DNA of 64,000 nt, taken from Halalkalibacillus sediminis. Lineage in GTDB: Bacteria > Bacillota > Bacilli > Bacillales > Alkalibacillaceae. The notes below the pieces were generated by a model. It ran no database searches, was not told where the DNA came from, and saw nothing but the letters and a program-made list of their open reading frames with translations. Shown in pieces: positions 36,684 to 46,481 of the stretch; position 1 is the stretch's first letter; every line of letters begins with the position of its first letter. The position numbers and the translations under genes are program-made. Location of the stretch: contig NZ_PJNH01000003.1 of NCBI RefSeq assembly GCF_002844535.1, positions 1-64,000 on the forward strand. Direction: 5' to 3'.

Positions 36684-37970
36684 TCATTCAAACCTTTTAC
36701 GGATGGAAGCTGCGTGAGCATCCAACCCTTCAGCTTCTGCAAACTTCTGTATTTTTTGATTGACTTGTTCTAATGACTGTTTATCATAATAGATCACACT
36801 CGACTTTTTCTGAAAGTCATAAACCCCTAAAGGAGATGAAAACTTTGCAGTACCATTCGTCGGAAGGGTGTGGTTCGGTCCTGCGAAATAATCCCCTAGC
36901 GGTTCTGGTGAGTATGACCCTAAGAAAATAGCTCCAGCATTTTTAATCTTAGGCAGCTGTTCAAAAGGTTGTTCTACTAGAACTTCTAGGTGCTCTGGTG
37001 CTAATTCATTAACAAACTCAAAAGCATTTTCTAAATCATCTACGAGATAAATACGGCCTTGCTTAGTAATCGAAACATCTAGAATCTCTTTTCGAGAAAG
37101 GTTTTTTGTTTGAGTTTCAACTTCTTGTTGGACTTCGTTAGCTATTCGCTTTGATGTCGTCACTAATATAGAAGAAGCTAACTCGTCATGCTCTGCTTGT
37201 GCTAATAAGTCTGCTGCAATCAATTTCGGTTCAGCTTGGTCATCAGCAATAACACAAACTTCACTAGGACCAGCAATCATATCAATATCCACGTCACCAA
37301 ACACGAATTTTTTCGCCCGTGCAACATATGCATTTCCTGGGCCGACAATTTTGTAGACTTTGTTAACTGACTCAGTACCATAAGCAAGTGTCGCAATTCC
37401 GTGAGCTCCGCCAACTTTCAAGATTTGATCAGCTCCCGCAATAGAGGCGGCTACTAGTGTATTAGGGTTCACTTTTCCGTCAGCTTGGACTGGTGTGGTA
37501 ACTGTGATTGATTCAACACCTGCAACTTTCGCAGGTACGACATTCATTAATACGGTTGAAGGGTATGCTGCCTTCCCACCTGGGACATATACACCGACAC
37601 GTTCGATCGGTGTGACTTGCTGACCCAGCCAAATTCCTGGCCCGTCATTGGTGTACCATGACTTTTCTGATTGGTTTCTGTGATAGTTATCGATATTATG
37701 TCTTGCTTCTTGGAGAATATCGATTAACTCATCATCCACTTGTTCAAATGCTTGATTGATTTCCTCTTCAGTTACAAATAGGTTATCCAGTTTCGCGCCA
37801 TCTAATTGCTCGATGTAGTCGAAAACTGCGGCATCCCCTCTATCTCTAATTGAATTGATGATGTTTTTAACACGTTCGTCGATCACTTCATATGTTTCAG
37901 AATCACGGGAAGTTCTTTCTTCAATTATTGTAGAGAACTGATTTTGATCGATGGATTCGATTTTAAGCAT
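36684..37970 (-). CDS. hisD: Histidinol dehydrogenase
   Basis: 428-residue zinc enzyme oxidising histidinol to histidine in two NAD-dependent steps. Signature stretches include [39 protein letters not shown] and [12 protein letters not shown]. Complete. Overlaps hisG by eight bases. Confidence 0.97.
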   Translation of the reverse strand: MLKIESIDQNQFSTIIEERTSRDSETYEVIDERVKNIINSIRDRGDAAVFDYIEQLDGAKLDNLFVTEEEINQAFEQVDDELIDILQEARHNIDNYHRNQSEKSWYTNDGPGIWLGQQVTPIERVGVYVPGGKAAYPSTVLMNVVPAKVAGVESITVTTPVQADGKVNPNTLVAASIAGADQILKVGGAHGIATLAYGTESVNKVYKIVGPGNAYVARAKKFVFGDVDIDMIAGPSEVCVIADDQAEPKLIAADLLAQAEHDELASSILVTTSKRIANEVQQEVETQTKNLSRKEILDVSITKQGRIYLVDDLENAFEFVNELAPEHLEVLVEQPFEQLPKIKNAGAIFLGSYSPEPLGDYFAGPNHTLPTNGTAKFSSPLGVYDFQKKSSVIYYDKQSLEQVNQKIQKFAEAEGLDAHAASIRKRFE

Positions 37971-38616
37971 TCTTCAGCCCACCTTCTGACTGTTTGATGG
38001 TTTCCTGAATATTTTCAATAAACGGCTGAATGGCTTCACCTTTCGTTTTAAAACTTGCCTTATTACTTATTAATCTAGCACTACTTTGAAACATGTCTTC
38101 TAAGACTACGAGACCGTTTTCTTTTAATGTTCCACCTGTCTCTACTATGTCAACAATGACATCGCTTAATCCTACAAGAGGTGCAAGTTCTACTGATCCA
38201 TTCAATTTAATGGTCTCGATCTGCTTGCCCTTTTGTTCAAAATAATCAGTGGTGACTTTTGGATATTTTGAAGCGATGCGAGGTTTGATCATCCCATCTA
38301 GATCAGTACCTTCTTTACCAGCAACAGCAAATCGACATTTCCCAAATCCTAGATCGATTACTTCATAAACATCAGCTGCTGATTCTAGTAGAGTATCTTT
38401 TCCGGCAACACCTATATCTGCAGCACCGTTTTCAACATATGTCGCTACATCAGTTGCCTTCACTAATATCATTTCGAACTTCTGATCATCACTTTTAAAA
38501 ATCAATTTTCTGCTTTCCTCATAGAACTCAGAGAAAACCACTCCAATTGACTCGAATAGTTCTACACTTTTTTCTGCCAATCTGCCTTTTGCTAATGCAA
38601 TTTTAATTACTTCCAT
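37963..38616 (-). CDS. hisG: ATP phosphoribosyltransferase, short form catalytic subunit
   Basis: 217 residues, the short HisG that lacks the C-terminal regulatory domain and needs HisZ. The phosphate-binding loop is DIVETGGTLKENGL, with N-terminal IALAKGRLAEKS. First committed step of the pathway. Overlaps hisZ by 14 bases. Confidence 0.96.
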   Translation of the reverse strand: MEVIKIALAKGRLAEKSVELFESIGVVFSEFYEESRKLIFKSDDQKFEMILVKATDVATYVENGAADIGVAGKDTLLESAADVYEVIDLGFGKCRFAVAGKEGTDLDGMIKPRIASKYPKVTTDYFEQKGKQIETIKLNGSVELAPLVGLSDVIVDIVETGGTLKENGLVVLEDMFQSSARLISNKASFKTKGEAIQPFIENIQETIKQSEGGLKNA

Positions 38617-39844
38617 ACGTCGAACCTACTTTCTTTACCAAATCTTCTATATCGGTGTATGTTACCTGCTCACCTGAGCTTGGTATTTGTACTGTGCTTT
38701 TGTTGATATCGATTGAAACAACATCTTCTGATGATTGATTTTCTCCAGTTATATGAACCTCAAAACCTCTTTGACGAAGTTCTCGAGCTACTTTGAAGCC
38801 TTCCACCCACTCATCTGCGTGTACTTGTAGCTTTGTAGATGACTGTTCTTCAGTGATGCCTTGAGATTTTAGAGCTGCAATCAAATCATCCACATACACT
38901 CCAAAGCCGATCGCGTCTTGGTTCATACCGAAATATTGAGTCAGGTCGTCGTATCTCCCACCTTGGATCACCGGCTTACCGAAATCATGGATGAACCCTT
39001 GGAACACGACACCAGTGTAATAGTTCAAATGATTGATTAACCCTAAATCTATGGATATGAACGATCCATAACCTAGTTGATCTAGTAATGAATAAACATC
39101 TGTTAAATATCTCACTGCTTCTTTCATTTCTTGGTTGATGGCAAGCTCATCTGCCTTTTTAAGCACCGCTTCAGAAGTACCGAATAATTGAGGAAGTTGC
39201 AGAAGAACCTTCGTTATTTCTTCATCTAATTGCAAATCTTCCAATAACTGCTTCAGCTCTGGGAGATTTTTTTGTTCAATCTTTTCCTGAACCATCAGTT
39301 GTTTCTCTGTGGACAAATCTGCTTCTCCAATGAGTGCCTTAAAGTAATTAGCTTGTCCAATGTCCAGTTGAAAACGATTCATCCCTACTTTTTTAAAGGA
39401 TTCAATAGCAAGGGCAATCATTTCAACATCCGCTTCAACACTTGCCTTCCCGAAATGTTCAACGCCGACTTGAGCAAATGAACGGGAGAAAACATCCGAT
39501 TCCCCATTCTCCATACGAAAAATATTCGTAACGTATGAGAGTTTGCTTTCTGGATGTTCAGCCTGGTCAGAGCTCGCGACCATGCGAGTGATCGGGATCG
39601 TTGCATCAGGACGTAAAACAAGAATTTTACCATCATGATCCACCATCTTGATCATCTGATCCGTATCCATCGTGCCTGGCATACTCACAAATAAGTCGTA
39701 ATATTCGAAGGTTGGAGTTTGTATTTGCTTAAACCCATATTGTTGATTCAATTGATTTAATTTTTCTATCACTTGTTGTTTCAGCTGATAGTCTTGCGAA
39801 TATAGGTCAGCTACCCCTTTTGGTAACTGTTGTTGAAATTTCAC
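38603..39844 (-). CDS. hisZ: ATP phosphoribosyltransferase regulatory subunit
   Basis: 413 residues, a histidyl-tRNA-synthetase-like catalytic core (VLRPDATIPITRMVAS, GGRYDDLTQYFG) without the tRNA-binding region. Pairs with the short HisG for feedback control. First gene of the operon, about 55 bases after the predicted start of transcription. Confidence 0.95.
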   Translation of the reverse strand: MKFQQQLPKGVADLYSQDYQLKQQVIEKLNQLNQQYGFKQIQTPTFEYYDLFVSMPGTMDTDQMIKMVDHDGKILVLRPDATIPITRMVASSDQAEHPESKLSYVTNIFRMENGESDVFSRSFAQVGVEHFGKASVEADVEMIALAIESFKKVGMNRFQLDIGQANYFKALIGEADLSTEKQLMVQEKIEQKNLPELKQLLEDLQLDEEITKVLLQLPQLFGTSEAVLKKADELAINQEMKEAVRYLTDVYSLLDQLGYGSFISIDLGLINHLNYYTGVVFQGFIHDFGKPVIQGGRYDDLTQYFGMNQDAIGFGVYVDDLIAALKSQGITEEQSSTKLQVHADEWVEGFKVARELRQRGFEVHITGENQSSEDVVSIDINKSTVQIPSSGEQVTYTDIEDLVKKVGSTYGSN

Positions 39845-39904
39845 ACGAAATCATCCTTTATTTGTTTATCGCTTTATCAGAGTAAAGTTTTTTAGTTATA
39901 TTTC

Positions 39905-39933
39905 ATTCTAAGAGGTGTACATGTGCTTGTCAA
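39905..39933 (-). promoter_or_regulatory. hisZ: Sigma-A promoter of the his operon
   Basis: Minus strand perfect TTGACA (39928-39933), 17 bases, TAGAAT (39905-39910). The spacer contains the palindrome-like GTACATGTGC. The leader is only about 50 bases, so no T-box or long attenuator fits. Confidence 0.85.
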
Positions 39934-39991
39934 CCCATTAGAATGATAGAATATCTATTTATAGAATTACCTATTTAGGAGGAGAAGAAAC

Positions 39992-40780
39992 ATGTACGAT
40001 TTCCATATGCACTCAACTTTTTCTGCTGACTGTAAAGCACCAATGGAAGATATGGTCCAAGCAGGTATAGAACAACAATTGAAAAAAATCTGTTTCACTG
40101 AACATATAGATTATGAATACCCTGATACCTCGATTATCTTTGATGTCGACCTTGATCAGTATGAAAACGAAATTAGGAACATGAACGATCGTTTTGGAAG
40201 TCAGATTCAAGTTCTTAGAGGAATTGAAATAGGTGTACAACCACATATTCTTGATCAATATCGTCAGCTATTTAAAGAACGTAGCTTTGACTTCACTATC
40301 TGTTCCATGCATACGACTGATCGCAAGGACTTGCATTCAGGTAGGTTATTTGAAGGTGTTAAGCTTGATGAGGCCTATGAGAAATACTACGGGGAACTAT
40401 ATGAATGTGTTAAAAATTTTGAGGAGTTCAGCATTCTGGGACACTTGGATCTAGTTACCCGATATAAATACGAGAAAGGTGTCTATCATTATCTAGACAT
40501 CATTGAGGAAATTTTTAAAACGATTATCCCGCGAGGACAAGGGATCGAAATCAATACATCTGGTTACAAGTATAATATGGAACGTCTTCTTCCGAGTAAA
40601 AATATACTTCAACTCTATTACGATATGGGTGGAGAAATCGTTACGATAGGTTCAGACGCCCACAAACCCGAACGAGTAGGTGACCGAATTGACGAAGCAA
40701 GAGAGTTGCTGAAGGATATCGGGTTCAGGTACGTTTCCACTTTTGAAAAAGGTGAACCTGATTTTCATAAATTAACTTAA
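39992..40780 (+). CDS. hisJ: Histidinol-phosphatase, PHP family
   Basis: 262 residues with PHP-domain metal motifs: DFHMHSTFSADC at the start, FTEHIDYE, RGIEIG, the SMHTTD histidine and IGSDAHKPERVG near the C-terminus. Dephosphorylates histidinol phosphate. Divergent from the his operon with a 147-base shared control region; AGGAGGAG precedes the ATG. Supplies the one step missing from the operon. Confidence 0.93.
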   Translation: MYDFHMHSTFSADCKAPMEDMVQAGIEQQLKKICFTEHIDYEYPDTSIIFDVDLDQYENEIRNMNDRFGSQIQVLRGIEIGVQPHILDQYRQLFKERSFDFTICSMHTTDRKDLHSGRLFEGVKLDEAYEKYYGELYECVKNFEEFSILGHLDLVTRYKYEKGVYHYLDIIEEIFKTIIPRGQGIEINTSGYKYNMERLLPSKNILQLYYDMGGEIVTIGSDAHKPERVGDRIDEARELLKDIGFRYVSTFEKGEPDFHKLT

Positions 40781-40809
40781 CTTGATGAGAATCTCCGATA
40801 ATTATGGGA

Positions 40810-40977
40810 TAGGTGCGGTTAAATGTTGGGTAGGTTCAGTTAAATCACGAGTAGGTTTGGTTAAACTAGCCGTAGATTCTGTTAAAAGATAAATAGGTTT
40901 AGTTAATTCAGTGTTAGGTTCTGTTAAATCACGAATAGATTCAGTTAATCTAATCTTAGGTTTGGTTAAATAAACAT
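40810..40977. repeat. 21-bp tandem repeat array, eight units
   Basis: Units start at 40810, 40831, 40852, 40873, 40894, 40915, 40936 and 40957, exactly 21 bases apart. Consensus TAG-R-TT-Y-N-GTTAA-A followed by seven variable bases. Lies between hisJ and the DUF368 gene; no spacers and no coding potential. Confidence 0.95.
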
Positions 40978-40978
40978 T

Positions 40979-41014
40979 AAATAAAAAGCCGAACGATTAA
41001 CTCGTTCGGCTTTC
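40979..41014 (-). terminator. Terminator of the DUF368 gene
   Basis: 12-bp arms (40985-40996, 41002-41013) with five T on the minus strand; may also stop hisJ transcripts. Confidence 0.85.
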
Positions 41015-41024
41015 CTAATTTCAA

Positions 41025-41843
41025 TTAATTTTGGTATTCTAATTTTCCTAATAAATAGGCTGCAAGCAGACCACCTGCTAAACACACGACACTGAGGACA
41101 TTCAACATCGTATCTGATTCAAACCCTGGATAAACTACATATAATGAACCGATCACCAGCCCGAGAATGAGTGCGTAAGTTTTATAAAAGTAATTATCTA
41201 AGAAAAACTTGACGATACGTCCCATTACTAATAGGCCAACCACGATTCCTAACCCGAGTGGGATCAAAGCATCTATCACGAAGTTTGAAATTGATTCTAT
41301 AAAAGTCGGATACATCCCAACTAACAGTAACAGAAACGAACCGCTTATTCCCGGTAAAACCATAGCCGAGCTAGCCATCATACCAGATAAGAACAATAAG
41401 ATATATGTCGTAGCACTGAACTCATCTATGGCTGAAGCACTTGATTCATTAAAGAACCCCATAGAAGCTACTAATAAGACAGCCAATATCAATATGGCAT
41501 AATGTGATTTATTAAAAGTCTTTTTATAATCTGATTCTCTTGCCAACATTGGGATGATCCCAACTATAAGTCCTAAAAATACGAATTGCACTTGATTCGG
41601 ATAATGTTCCAGCAACCACTCCATCGCATTCGCAAAAGCAGCTAACGCTAGCAGAACTCCAACAAACAATGGTAAGAGAAATGCTAAATGTTTCTTCCAG
41701 TCTTTAGTGAAAATGCCGGTTATACCATCGATCAATTGTGGGTAAATCCCTAGGACTACTGCAATCGTTCCACCACTTACTCCTGGAATCGCATCGCTTG
41801 TACCCATGATTGCGCCACGGTATAAATTCTTCCATTCAATCAT
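41025..41843 (-). CDS. DUF368 membrane protein, putative undecaprenyl-phosphate translocase
   Basis: 272 residues, about eight membrane helices, with the twin DUF368 motifs IPGVSGGTIAVVLGIY near the N-terminus and LPGISGSFLLLLVGMYP in the middle, an inverted-repeat architecture. DUF368 proteins (PopT) have been reported to return undecaprenyl phosphate across the membrane for wall synthesis; the assignment here is by family. Single gene with its own terminator. Confidence 0.85.
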   Translation of the reverse strand: MIEWKNLYRGAIMGTSDAIPGVSGGTIAVVLGIYPQLIDGITGIFTKDWKKHLAFLLPLFVGVLLALAAFANAMEWLLEHYPNQVQFVFLGLIVGIIPMLARESDYKKTFNKSHYAILILAVLLVASMGFFNESSASAIDEFSATTYILLFLSGMMASSAMVLPGISGSFLLLLVGMYPTFIESISNFVIDALIPLGLGIVVGLLVMGRIVKFFLDNYFYKTYALILGLVIGSLYVVYPGFESDTMLNVLSVVCLAGGLLAAYLLGKLEYQN

Positions 41844-41920
41844 TCAATAATCCCCATTTCTAATTTTCCAGTTATGAACAATCCCTTGTCCTAACATTAT
41901 ACTAAAAAACATTCAAAATA

Positions 41921-42694
41921 CTACTGAGGACTCAATAATATTTGAGGAATATTAGATTTGGGGTGACGAATGATTTCTGGTGTTGCATGATAAACTTGAC
42001 GCAGAGTTTCTTCAGCGATGATATCCTCACTTGACCCTTCTTTGACAACTTCGCCATGATTCATTAAAATAAGCTTCTCACAAAATTGCGCGGCCAAATT
42101 CAAATCGTGTAAGACCATCACCACTGTAAGGTTCTCACGCTCCTGCCATTCTTGGACCAATCTAAGGACGTTCAACTGATGTCCTATATCTAAAAAAGTA
42201 GTAGGCTCATCTAGCAATAATAGCTCTGGCTCTTGGACCATTGCCTTAGCAATTGCTACTCGTTGCCTTTCACCACCGCTCAAGGTATCTAGCATCTGTG
42301 ACTTGAAGTCCTTAAGTCCTGTTATTTCTAATACATGGTCGACTTTATCATAATCCTCCTGACTCTCTCTTTGGAAAAAGCCAAGGTGCGGATAACGCCC
42401 CATTAGGACGGCATCATAAACTGAGATCGGATAAGGTGCAAGCCCTTCTTGAGTCAACACTGCTACGCTTTTGGCGATCTTTTTGGTCTTCCACTGGTTC
42501 ACACTCTTTCCTTTTAAATAAATCGAGCCAGCGGAGGGTTCCTCCAACCCTGATATCAGCTTGATCAATGATGACTTCCCTGCCCCATTAGGACCAATTA
42601 AGCCGACACATTGCCCTTCAGTTATTTCGATCGTAACATTCTGGACTATGGATTGACCTTCAATTTTTTTTGAAACTTGTTCGAGTTGTAACAT
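41921..42694 (-). CDS. btuD: Vitamin B12 ABC importer, ATPase subunit
   Basis: 257 residues, iron-siderophore/B12-type ABC ATPase: Walker A GPNGAGKSSLIKL, signature LSGGERQRVAIAKA, Walker B ELLLLDEPTTFLD and the H-loop VMVLHDLNL. Ten bases behind the permease in an operon led by a cobalamin riboswitch, which points to B12 as the substrate. Confidence 0.93.
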   Translation of the reverse strand: MLQLEQVSKKIEGQSIVQNVTIEITEGQCVGLIGPNGAGKSSLIKLISGLEEPSAGSIYLKGKSVNQWKTKKIAKSVAVLTQEGLAPYPISVYDAVLMGRYPHLGFFQRESQEDYDKVDHVLEITGLKDFKSQMLDTLSGGERQRVAIAKAMVQEPELLLLDEPTTFLDIGHQLNVLRLVQEWQERENLTVVMVLHDLNLAAQFCEKLILMNHGEVVKEGSSEDIIAEETLRQVYHATPEIIRHPKSNIPQILLSPQ

Positions 42695-42704
42695 GACGAG
42701 CCTC

Positions 42705-43760
42705 CTAGAAGTATCCTCTCTTAGCTTTTCTTAATAGGTAACCGAAGAATGGTGCCCCTAGAAAAGCCGTGATGACTCCAAGTGGGATTTCTCTTGGCGC
42801 TAGAACTGTCCTTGCAAAAGCATCAGCACCTACTAAAAAGATTGCCCCACCCACAATCGAAAGCGGTAAAATCAATCGATAATCTGAACCGAAAATCAAT
42901 CGGATAATATGGGGTACGACTAATCCGACAAAACCAATGGCGCCTGAAACGGAGACAGCTGCACCAGTAATGATAGAAGCAAGCACTAATAGATAAAATC
43001 TTGTGCGCTGAACAGAAACACCCGAATGATAGGCCGCTTCTTCACCCAATCCCAACATATTCAATTCCCTAGCAAAAAATAAGGAAATCACAACTACGAT
43101 TGAAATGATCGGTAGCACGACCTGATTATAACTCCAATCTGTCAGTGCTAAACTTCCCATCATCCAGAAAACGATCGTTTGTAACTTTTCATTAGATAAA
43201 GATAATACCAACGACAAACAAGCACCTATGAATGCCTGAACTACGACACCTGCTAAGATGATCGTTTCTAGTCTCGCCTTATTTTCAACGCGCGATAAAA
43301 AGTAAACAATCATCAAAGCCGCGAAACCGAACAAAAATGCGACAGCAGGAAGTGTGAAATTTCCTAACCAAGTGACTTGCCATCCGAAAACGAAAAATAA
43401 AGCTGCTCCGAACGAAGCTCCAGACGACACACCTAATATGAATGGGTCTGCCAAAGGATTTCTCAATACCCCTTGGTAAATTGCTCCCGCGAGACCGAGC
43501 GCAGCTCCCACGATTGCCCCGAGAATGACACGCGGCATACGGATATCCCATACAATCGTTTCACTAGAGGCACTCCAGTCTGAGCTCACCCACTCTTTTA
43601 TAAGTGGGATTTTAGAAGCGATGACCTCCCACACCATCGAAACCTTGATCGATGCTGCACCCAGTGAAATTGATAGACTCATAGCAAACAGTAACACTAG
43701 AACCAAAACCGGCAGCCATGTCATCAATTTTTTTCGAATTGTCGCTTGATTACTTCCCAC
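42705..43760 (-). CDS. btuC: Vitamin B12 ABC importer, FecCD-type permease
   Basis: 351 residues with ten predicted membrane helices. FecCD signatures RMPRVILGAIVGAALGLAGA and GAIGFVGLVVPHIIRLI are intact. Forms a homodimer with the ATPase subunit. Sixteen bases from btuF and ten from btuD. Confidence 0.94.
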   Translation of the reverse strand: MGSNQATIRKKLMTWLPVLVLVLLFAMSLSISLGAASIKVSMVWEVIASKIPLIKEWVSSDWSASSETIVWDIRMPRVILGAIVGAALGLAGAIYQGVLRNPLADPFILGVSSGASFGAALFFVFGWQVTWLGNFTLPAVAFLFGFAALMIVYFLSRVENKARLETIILAGVVVQAFIGACLSLVLSLSNEKLQTIVFWMMGSLALTDWSYNQVVLPIISIVVVISLFFARELNMLGLGEEAAYHSGVSVQRTRFYLLVLASIITGAAVSVSGAIGFVGLVVPHIIRLIFGSDYRLILPLSIVGGAIFLVGADAFARTVLAPREIPLGVITAFLGAPFFGYLLRKAKRGYF

Positions 43761-43775
43761 TTGAATGTGCCCCTT

Positions 43776-44795
43776 TTATTCCACTTGATCTGGGTAAAGA
43801 TGTTCAGCGATCGCTTCTAAGCCTTCAACTAAACGAGGCCCCGGGCGCGTCACTTGATCACCGTGAATATCATATACTTCCTCGTTCTGTATCGCAGATA
43901 TATCCTGCCAGTTTTCCCTACTTAATACTTGTTCCTCAACGTTCTCGGTGTAAGAACCGTAAGTCGTGAAAATAACATCTGGATTTCGTTCTATGATTAA
44001 TTCTTCACTGATTTGTGGCCAACCTTCTTGATCACTGATGATATTCTCGCCACCAGCAAGGGTAATCAACTCATTAATAAATGAACCTTCCCCACCAGAA
44101 TATAATTCTGGACCAACTTCTAGCCAAACCTTTTTACGCTCTTCTTCCGGAATTTCCGAAACAGCCGACTCTATTTCATCCACCCTATTTTTCATATCAT
44201 CTACTAGGTCATTTGCTTGATCGGCATAGCCTGTCGCCTGACCTATCATTTCTATATCAGCATAAACCTCTTCCAAACTTTGAGCCCCTGTGACCACTAC
44301 ATTAAGGCCCGCACTTCTCAGTGAATCTATACTTTCTGCATTATTTAGATCTGCTACCACTAAGTCTGGTTCTAACTCGACAATTTTCTCTATATTTAAA
44401 TTCATATCGCCGACTTTTTCTAAATCTGCTACCTCTTCAGGGTAGTTGGACCATTTGTCCACACCCACTACATGATCTCCAGCACCTACTGCAAAGACAA
44501 TTTCAGTACTACTAGGTATAACAGTTACGATTTTTTCAGGTTTTTCTTCAATCGTGACTTCTTCTCCGCTTTTATCTGTAAGAGTCACTGATTCAAATGA
44601 TGAACCTTCTTCTTTACTTGCTTCTTCTCCACTTGATTCTTCTTCCTCATTCGCTTGCTCTTCCGTTTGTTGATCTGAATTCTCTTCATCCTCTTGGTTA
44701 TCCCCAGCGTTATCACCTTGGCAAGCTGCTAACCCGACAACTAGCACAAGTACGATGGCCAATAACCATTTTTGAAGTGTGTTGACTTTTGTCAT
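43776..44795 (-). CDS. btuF: Vitamin B12-binding lipoprotein (BtuF type)
   Basis: 339 residues: lipoprotein signal with lipobox GLAAC (Cys25), an acidic Glu/Ser/Asp/Gln linker (about 26-70), and a BtuF/FecB-type two-lobe binding domain starting at KIVTVIPSSTEIVFAVG. GGGAG precedes the ATG. The first gene behind the riboswitch and its terminator. Confidence 0.93.
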   Translation of the reverse strand: MTKVNTLQKWLLAIVLVLVVGLAACQGDNAGDNQEDEENSDQQTEEQANEEEESSGEEASKEEGSSFESVTLTDKSGEEVTIEEKPEKIVTVIPSSTEIVFAVGAGDHVVGVDKWSNYPEEVADLEKVGDMNLNIEKIVELEPDLVVADLNNAESIDSLRSAGLNVVVTGAQSLEEVYADIEMIGQATGYADQANDLVDDMKNRVDEIESAVSEIPEEERKKVWLEVGPELYSGGEGSFINELITLAGGENIISDQEGWPQISEELIIERNPDVIFTTYGSYTENVEEQVLSRENWQDISAIQNEEVYDIHGDQVTRPGPRLVEGLEAIAEHLYPDQVE

Positions 44796-44817
44796 AAAAA
44801 TCTCCCTCTCTGTCCAT

Positions 44818-44860
44818 ATAAAAATGCCTTTGCTTCCTCCAGGAAAAGAAACAAAGGCAT
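44818..44860 (-). terminator. Riboswitch expression-platform terminator
   Basis: 9-bp stem ATGCCTTTG/CAAAGGCAT (44824-44832, 44852-44860) with further inner pairing and TTTTTATA on the minus strand. Lies between the cobalamin aptamer and btuF, so B12 binding probably favours termination. Confidence 0.88.
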
Positions 44861-44924
44861 GAACAGATATGTATTAACCTACTCAAACAGCCTTTCCTTT
44901 AAACCCGAAGGAAAAAGACTCGAA

Positions 44925-45090
44925 CAAATAGGCAGGTCTCCTGGCTTTGGGTCATCGCTTCTCATCCCTTCCCATCCAATTAAACGGACAGTGGTTTGAT
45001 AAGTCGCTCCCAATCACAGTGGCGGGACCGCGTCGGATTTACACCGAACTTCCCTTTTAAGCGAACAGATTATCTGCTCGCACCTAAATG
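44925..45090 (-). promoter_or_regulatory. Cobalamin riboswitch controlling btuFCD
   Basis: The minus strand has the B12 box AAGCCAGGAGACCTGCC (44931-44947) and, upstream, the conserved aptamer core with GGGAAGTTCGGTGTAAATCC and CCCGCCACTGTGA (about 45008-45056). The order and spacing match the cobalamin aptamer. With the terminator at 44818-44860 this is a transcriptional off-switch. The 433-base gene-free gap 44796-45228 is otherwise the divergent promoter region of the HTH-TPR gene. Confidence 0.96.
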
Positions 45091-45228
45091 AGTCGAAATA
45101 TGAAATTAGTATTCTTCATCATATTAATTCTTTCTTGCCAACTAGTCAACAGGGAAGTAATCACCTACACTTCTTACTAAATAGCCGTAAAAGTGATACG
45201 ATAGTAGCAACGACAAGGGGTGAAGACG

Positions 45229-46464
45229 ATGGATTTAGGGGTAATGATCCAATACTATCGCACAAAGAATGGTATGACTCAAAAGGATTTAGCCAGTGGA
45301 ATTTGTTCAATCTCTTATTTGAGTAAAATGGAGAATGGATCGATCCAACCTAAAGATGATTTAGCTGAGTTGTTATTTGAGAGACTTGATATCAGTTTTT
45401 CCGAAATCACTTCATATGATGAAGACGACATAAATAAGAAGATTCAACAGCTTTATAAAAAAATTCAACAAAATGATCATGATTCGTCTACTTCGCTGGT
45501 CGAGGAATTAGAAAGAATCATTACCCCTTTCCATCGAACAGAAACTCAAAACTTTTTCTTGCTGGTTCACTTCTATTATTTAATAAATGAAAGGGACTCA
45601 GAGAAATTCAGTTTGATGGCGCCTGAAGTGTTACGGCTTGAAAATACATTCTATGAAGAAAAAAAATATTATTATTGTAAAATCATTGGTTTGTATTATC
45701 AGCTAATCTCTTATCCTAATAAATCAAACGAATATTTTGAAAAGGCTAGATTTTTGCTAGAGGAGCATACTCTTAAGGACCCTGAAATCTATTATTTGTT
45801 AGCCTTGTCACTCACGAGTATGAAAAAACCCGCTTATTCCAACTACTATTGTCAGATGGCTACAGACCAATTCGCTAATGAATTCCTTTATAGTAAAGTT
45901 ACGGATTGCTATATCTTATACGGAATTAATTACACCATACTAGAAGCTTATGACTTGGCTGAAAATTACTTAAAGCAAGTTCTTCACTCCAAACCGATGG
46001 GACATACTTCTGATGTACGGGAACAAGCCAAACATTACCTAGCTGTGCTTAGTTATTGGAAAGAAGAATACGACGTTGCAATCAATTTTTTTGATGATAC
46101 TGTCACAGAGGATTTACATTCAGACCAGGTATTAGAAAAGTATTTGATTTTATCGAAAATCAATTATATTAAAGGAGAATTGGATCAAGCTAAAGAATAT
46201 TTAAATAAAGGGAAAGAGTTATTGAAGAAGGAAAAGCACGTTAGCTTCCAGCATCGCTTCTTCATTCTCGACCACCAGATCCATGGTACCATCGGAGAAT
46301 TCCATTTCATTCGAAAAGCAGAAAAAGTGCTCCTCCCTTTTTTCGAGGAGACAGAAGACTCAACTTCGTACAATGAAGTTGTACAAATTCTCGCTAACAT
46401 CCATTATGACCGAGAAGAATTCCAAGTGGCCACTGAGTATTTCAAAAAATTGATGATTAAATAA
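45229..46464 (+). CDS. HTH-TPR regulator (RRNPP-like)
   Basis: 411 residues from ATG 45229, just after AGGGGTG; a GTG at 45220 overlaps the site. N-terminal XRE-type helix-turn-helix (about 1-60, with NGMTQKDLASGICSISYLSK), then a long all-helical region of degenerate TPR repeats, e.g. AYDLAENYLKQVL, EYDVAINFFDDTV and ELDQAKEYLNKGKELL. This is the PlcR/NprR/Rgg-like plan, whose members are gated by secreted peptides; no proven peptide gene is adjacent. The next gene starts 17 bases later, so they are likely co-transcribed. Confidence 0.88.
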   Translation: MDLGVMIQYYRTKNGMTQKDLASGICSISYLSKMENGSIQPKDDLAELLFERLDISFSEITSYDEDDINKKIQQLYKKIQQNDHDSSTSLVEELERIITPFHRTETQNFFLLVHFYYLINERDSEKFSLMAPEVLRLENTFYEEKKYYYCKIIGLYYQLISYPNKSNEYFEKARFLLEEHTLKDPEIYYLLALSLTSMKKPAYSNYYCQMATDQFANEFLYSKVTDCYILYGINYTILEAYDLAENYLKQVLHSKPMGHTSDVREQAKHYLAVLSYWKEEYDVAINFFDDTVTEDLHSDQVLEKYLILSKINYIKGELDQAKEYLNKGKELLKKEKHVSFQHRFFILDHQIHGTIGEFHFIRKAEKVLLPFFEETEDSTSYNEVVQILANIHYDREEFQVATEYFKKLMIK

Positions 46465-46481
46465 AAGACGAGGTGCAAACA

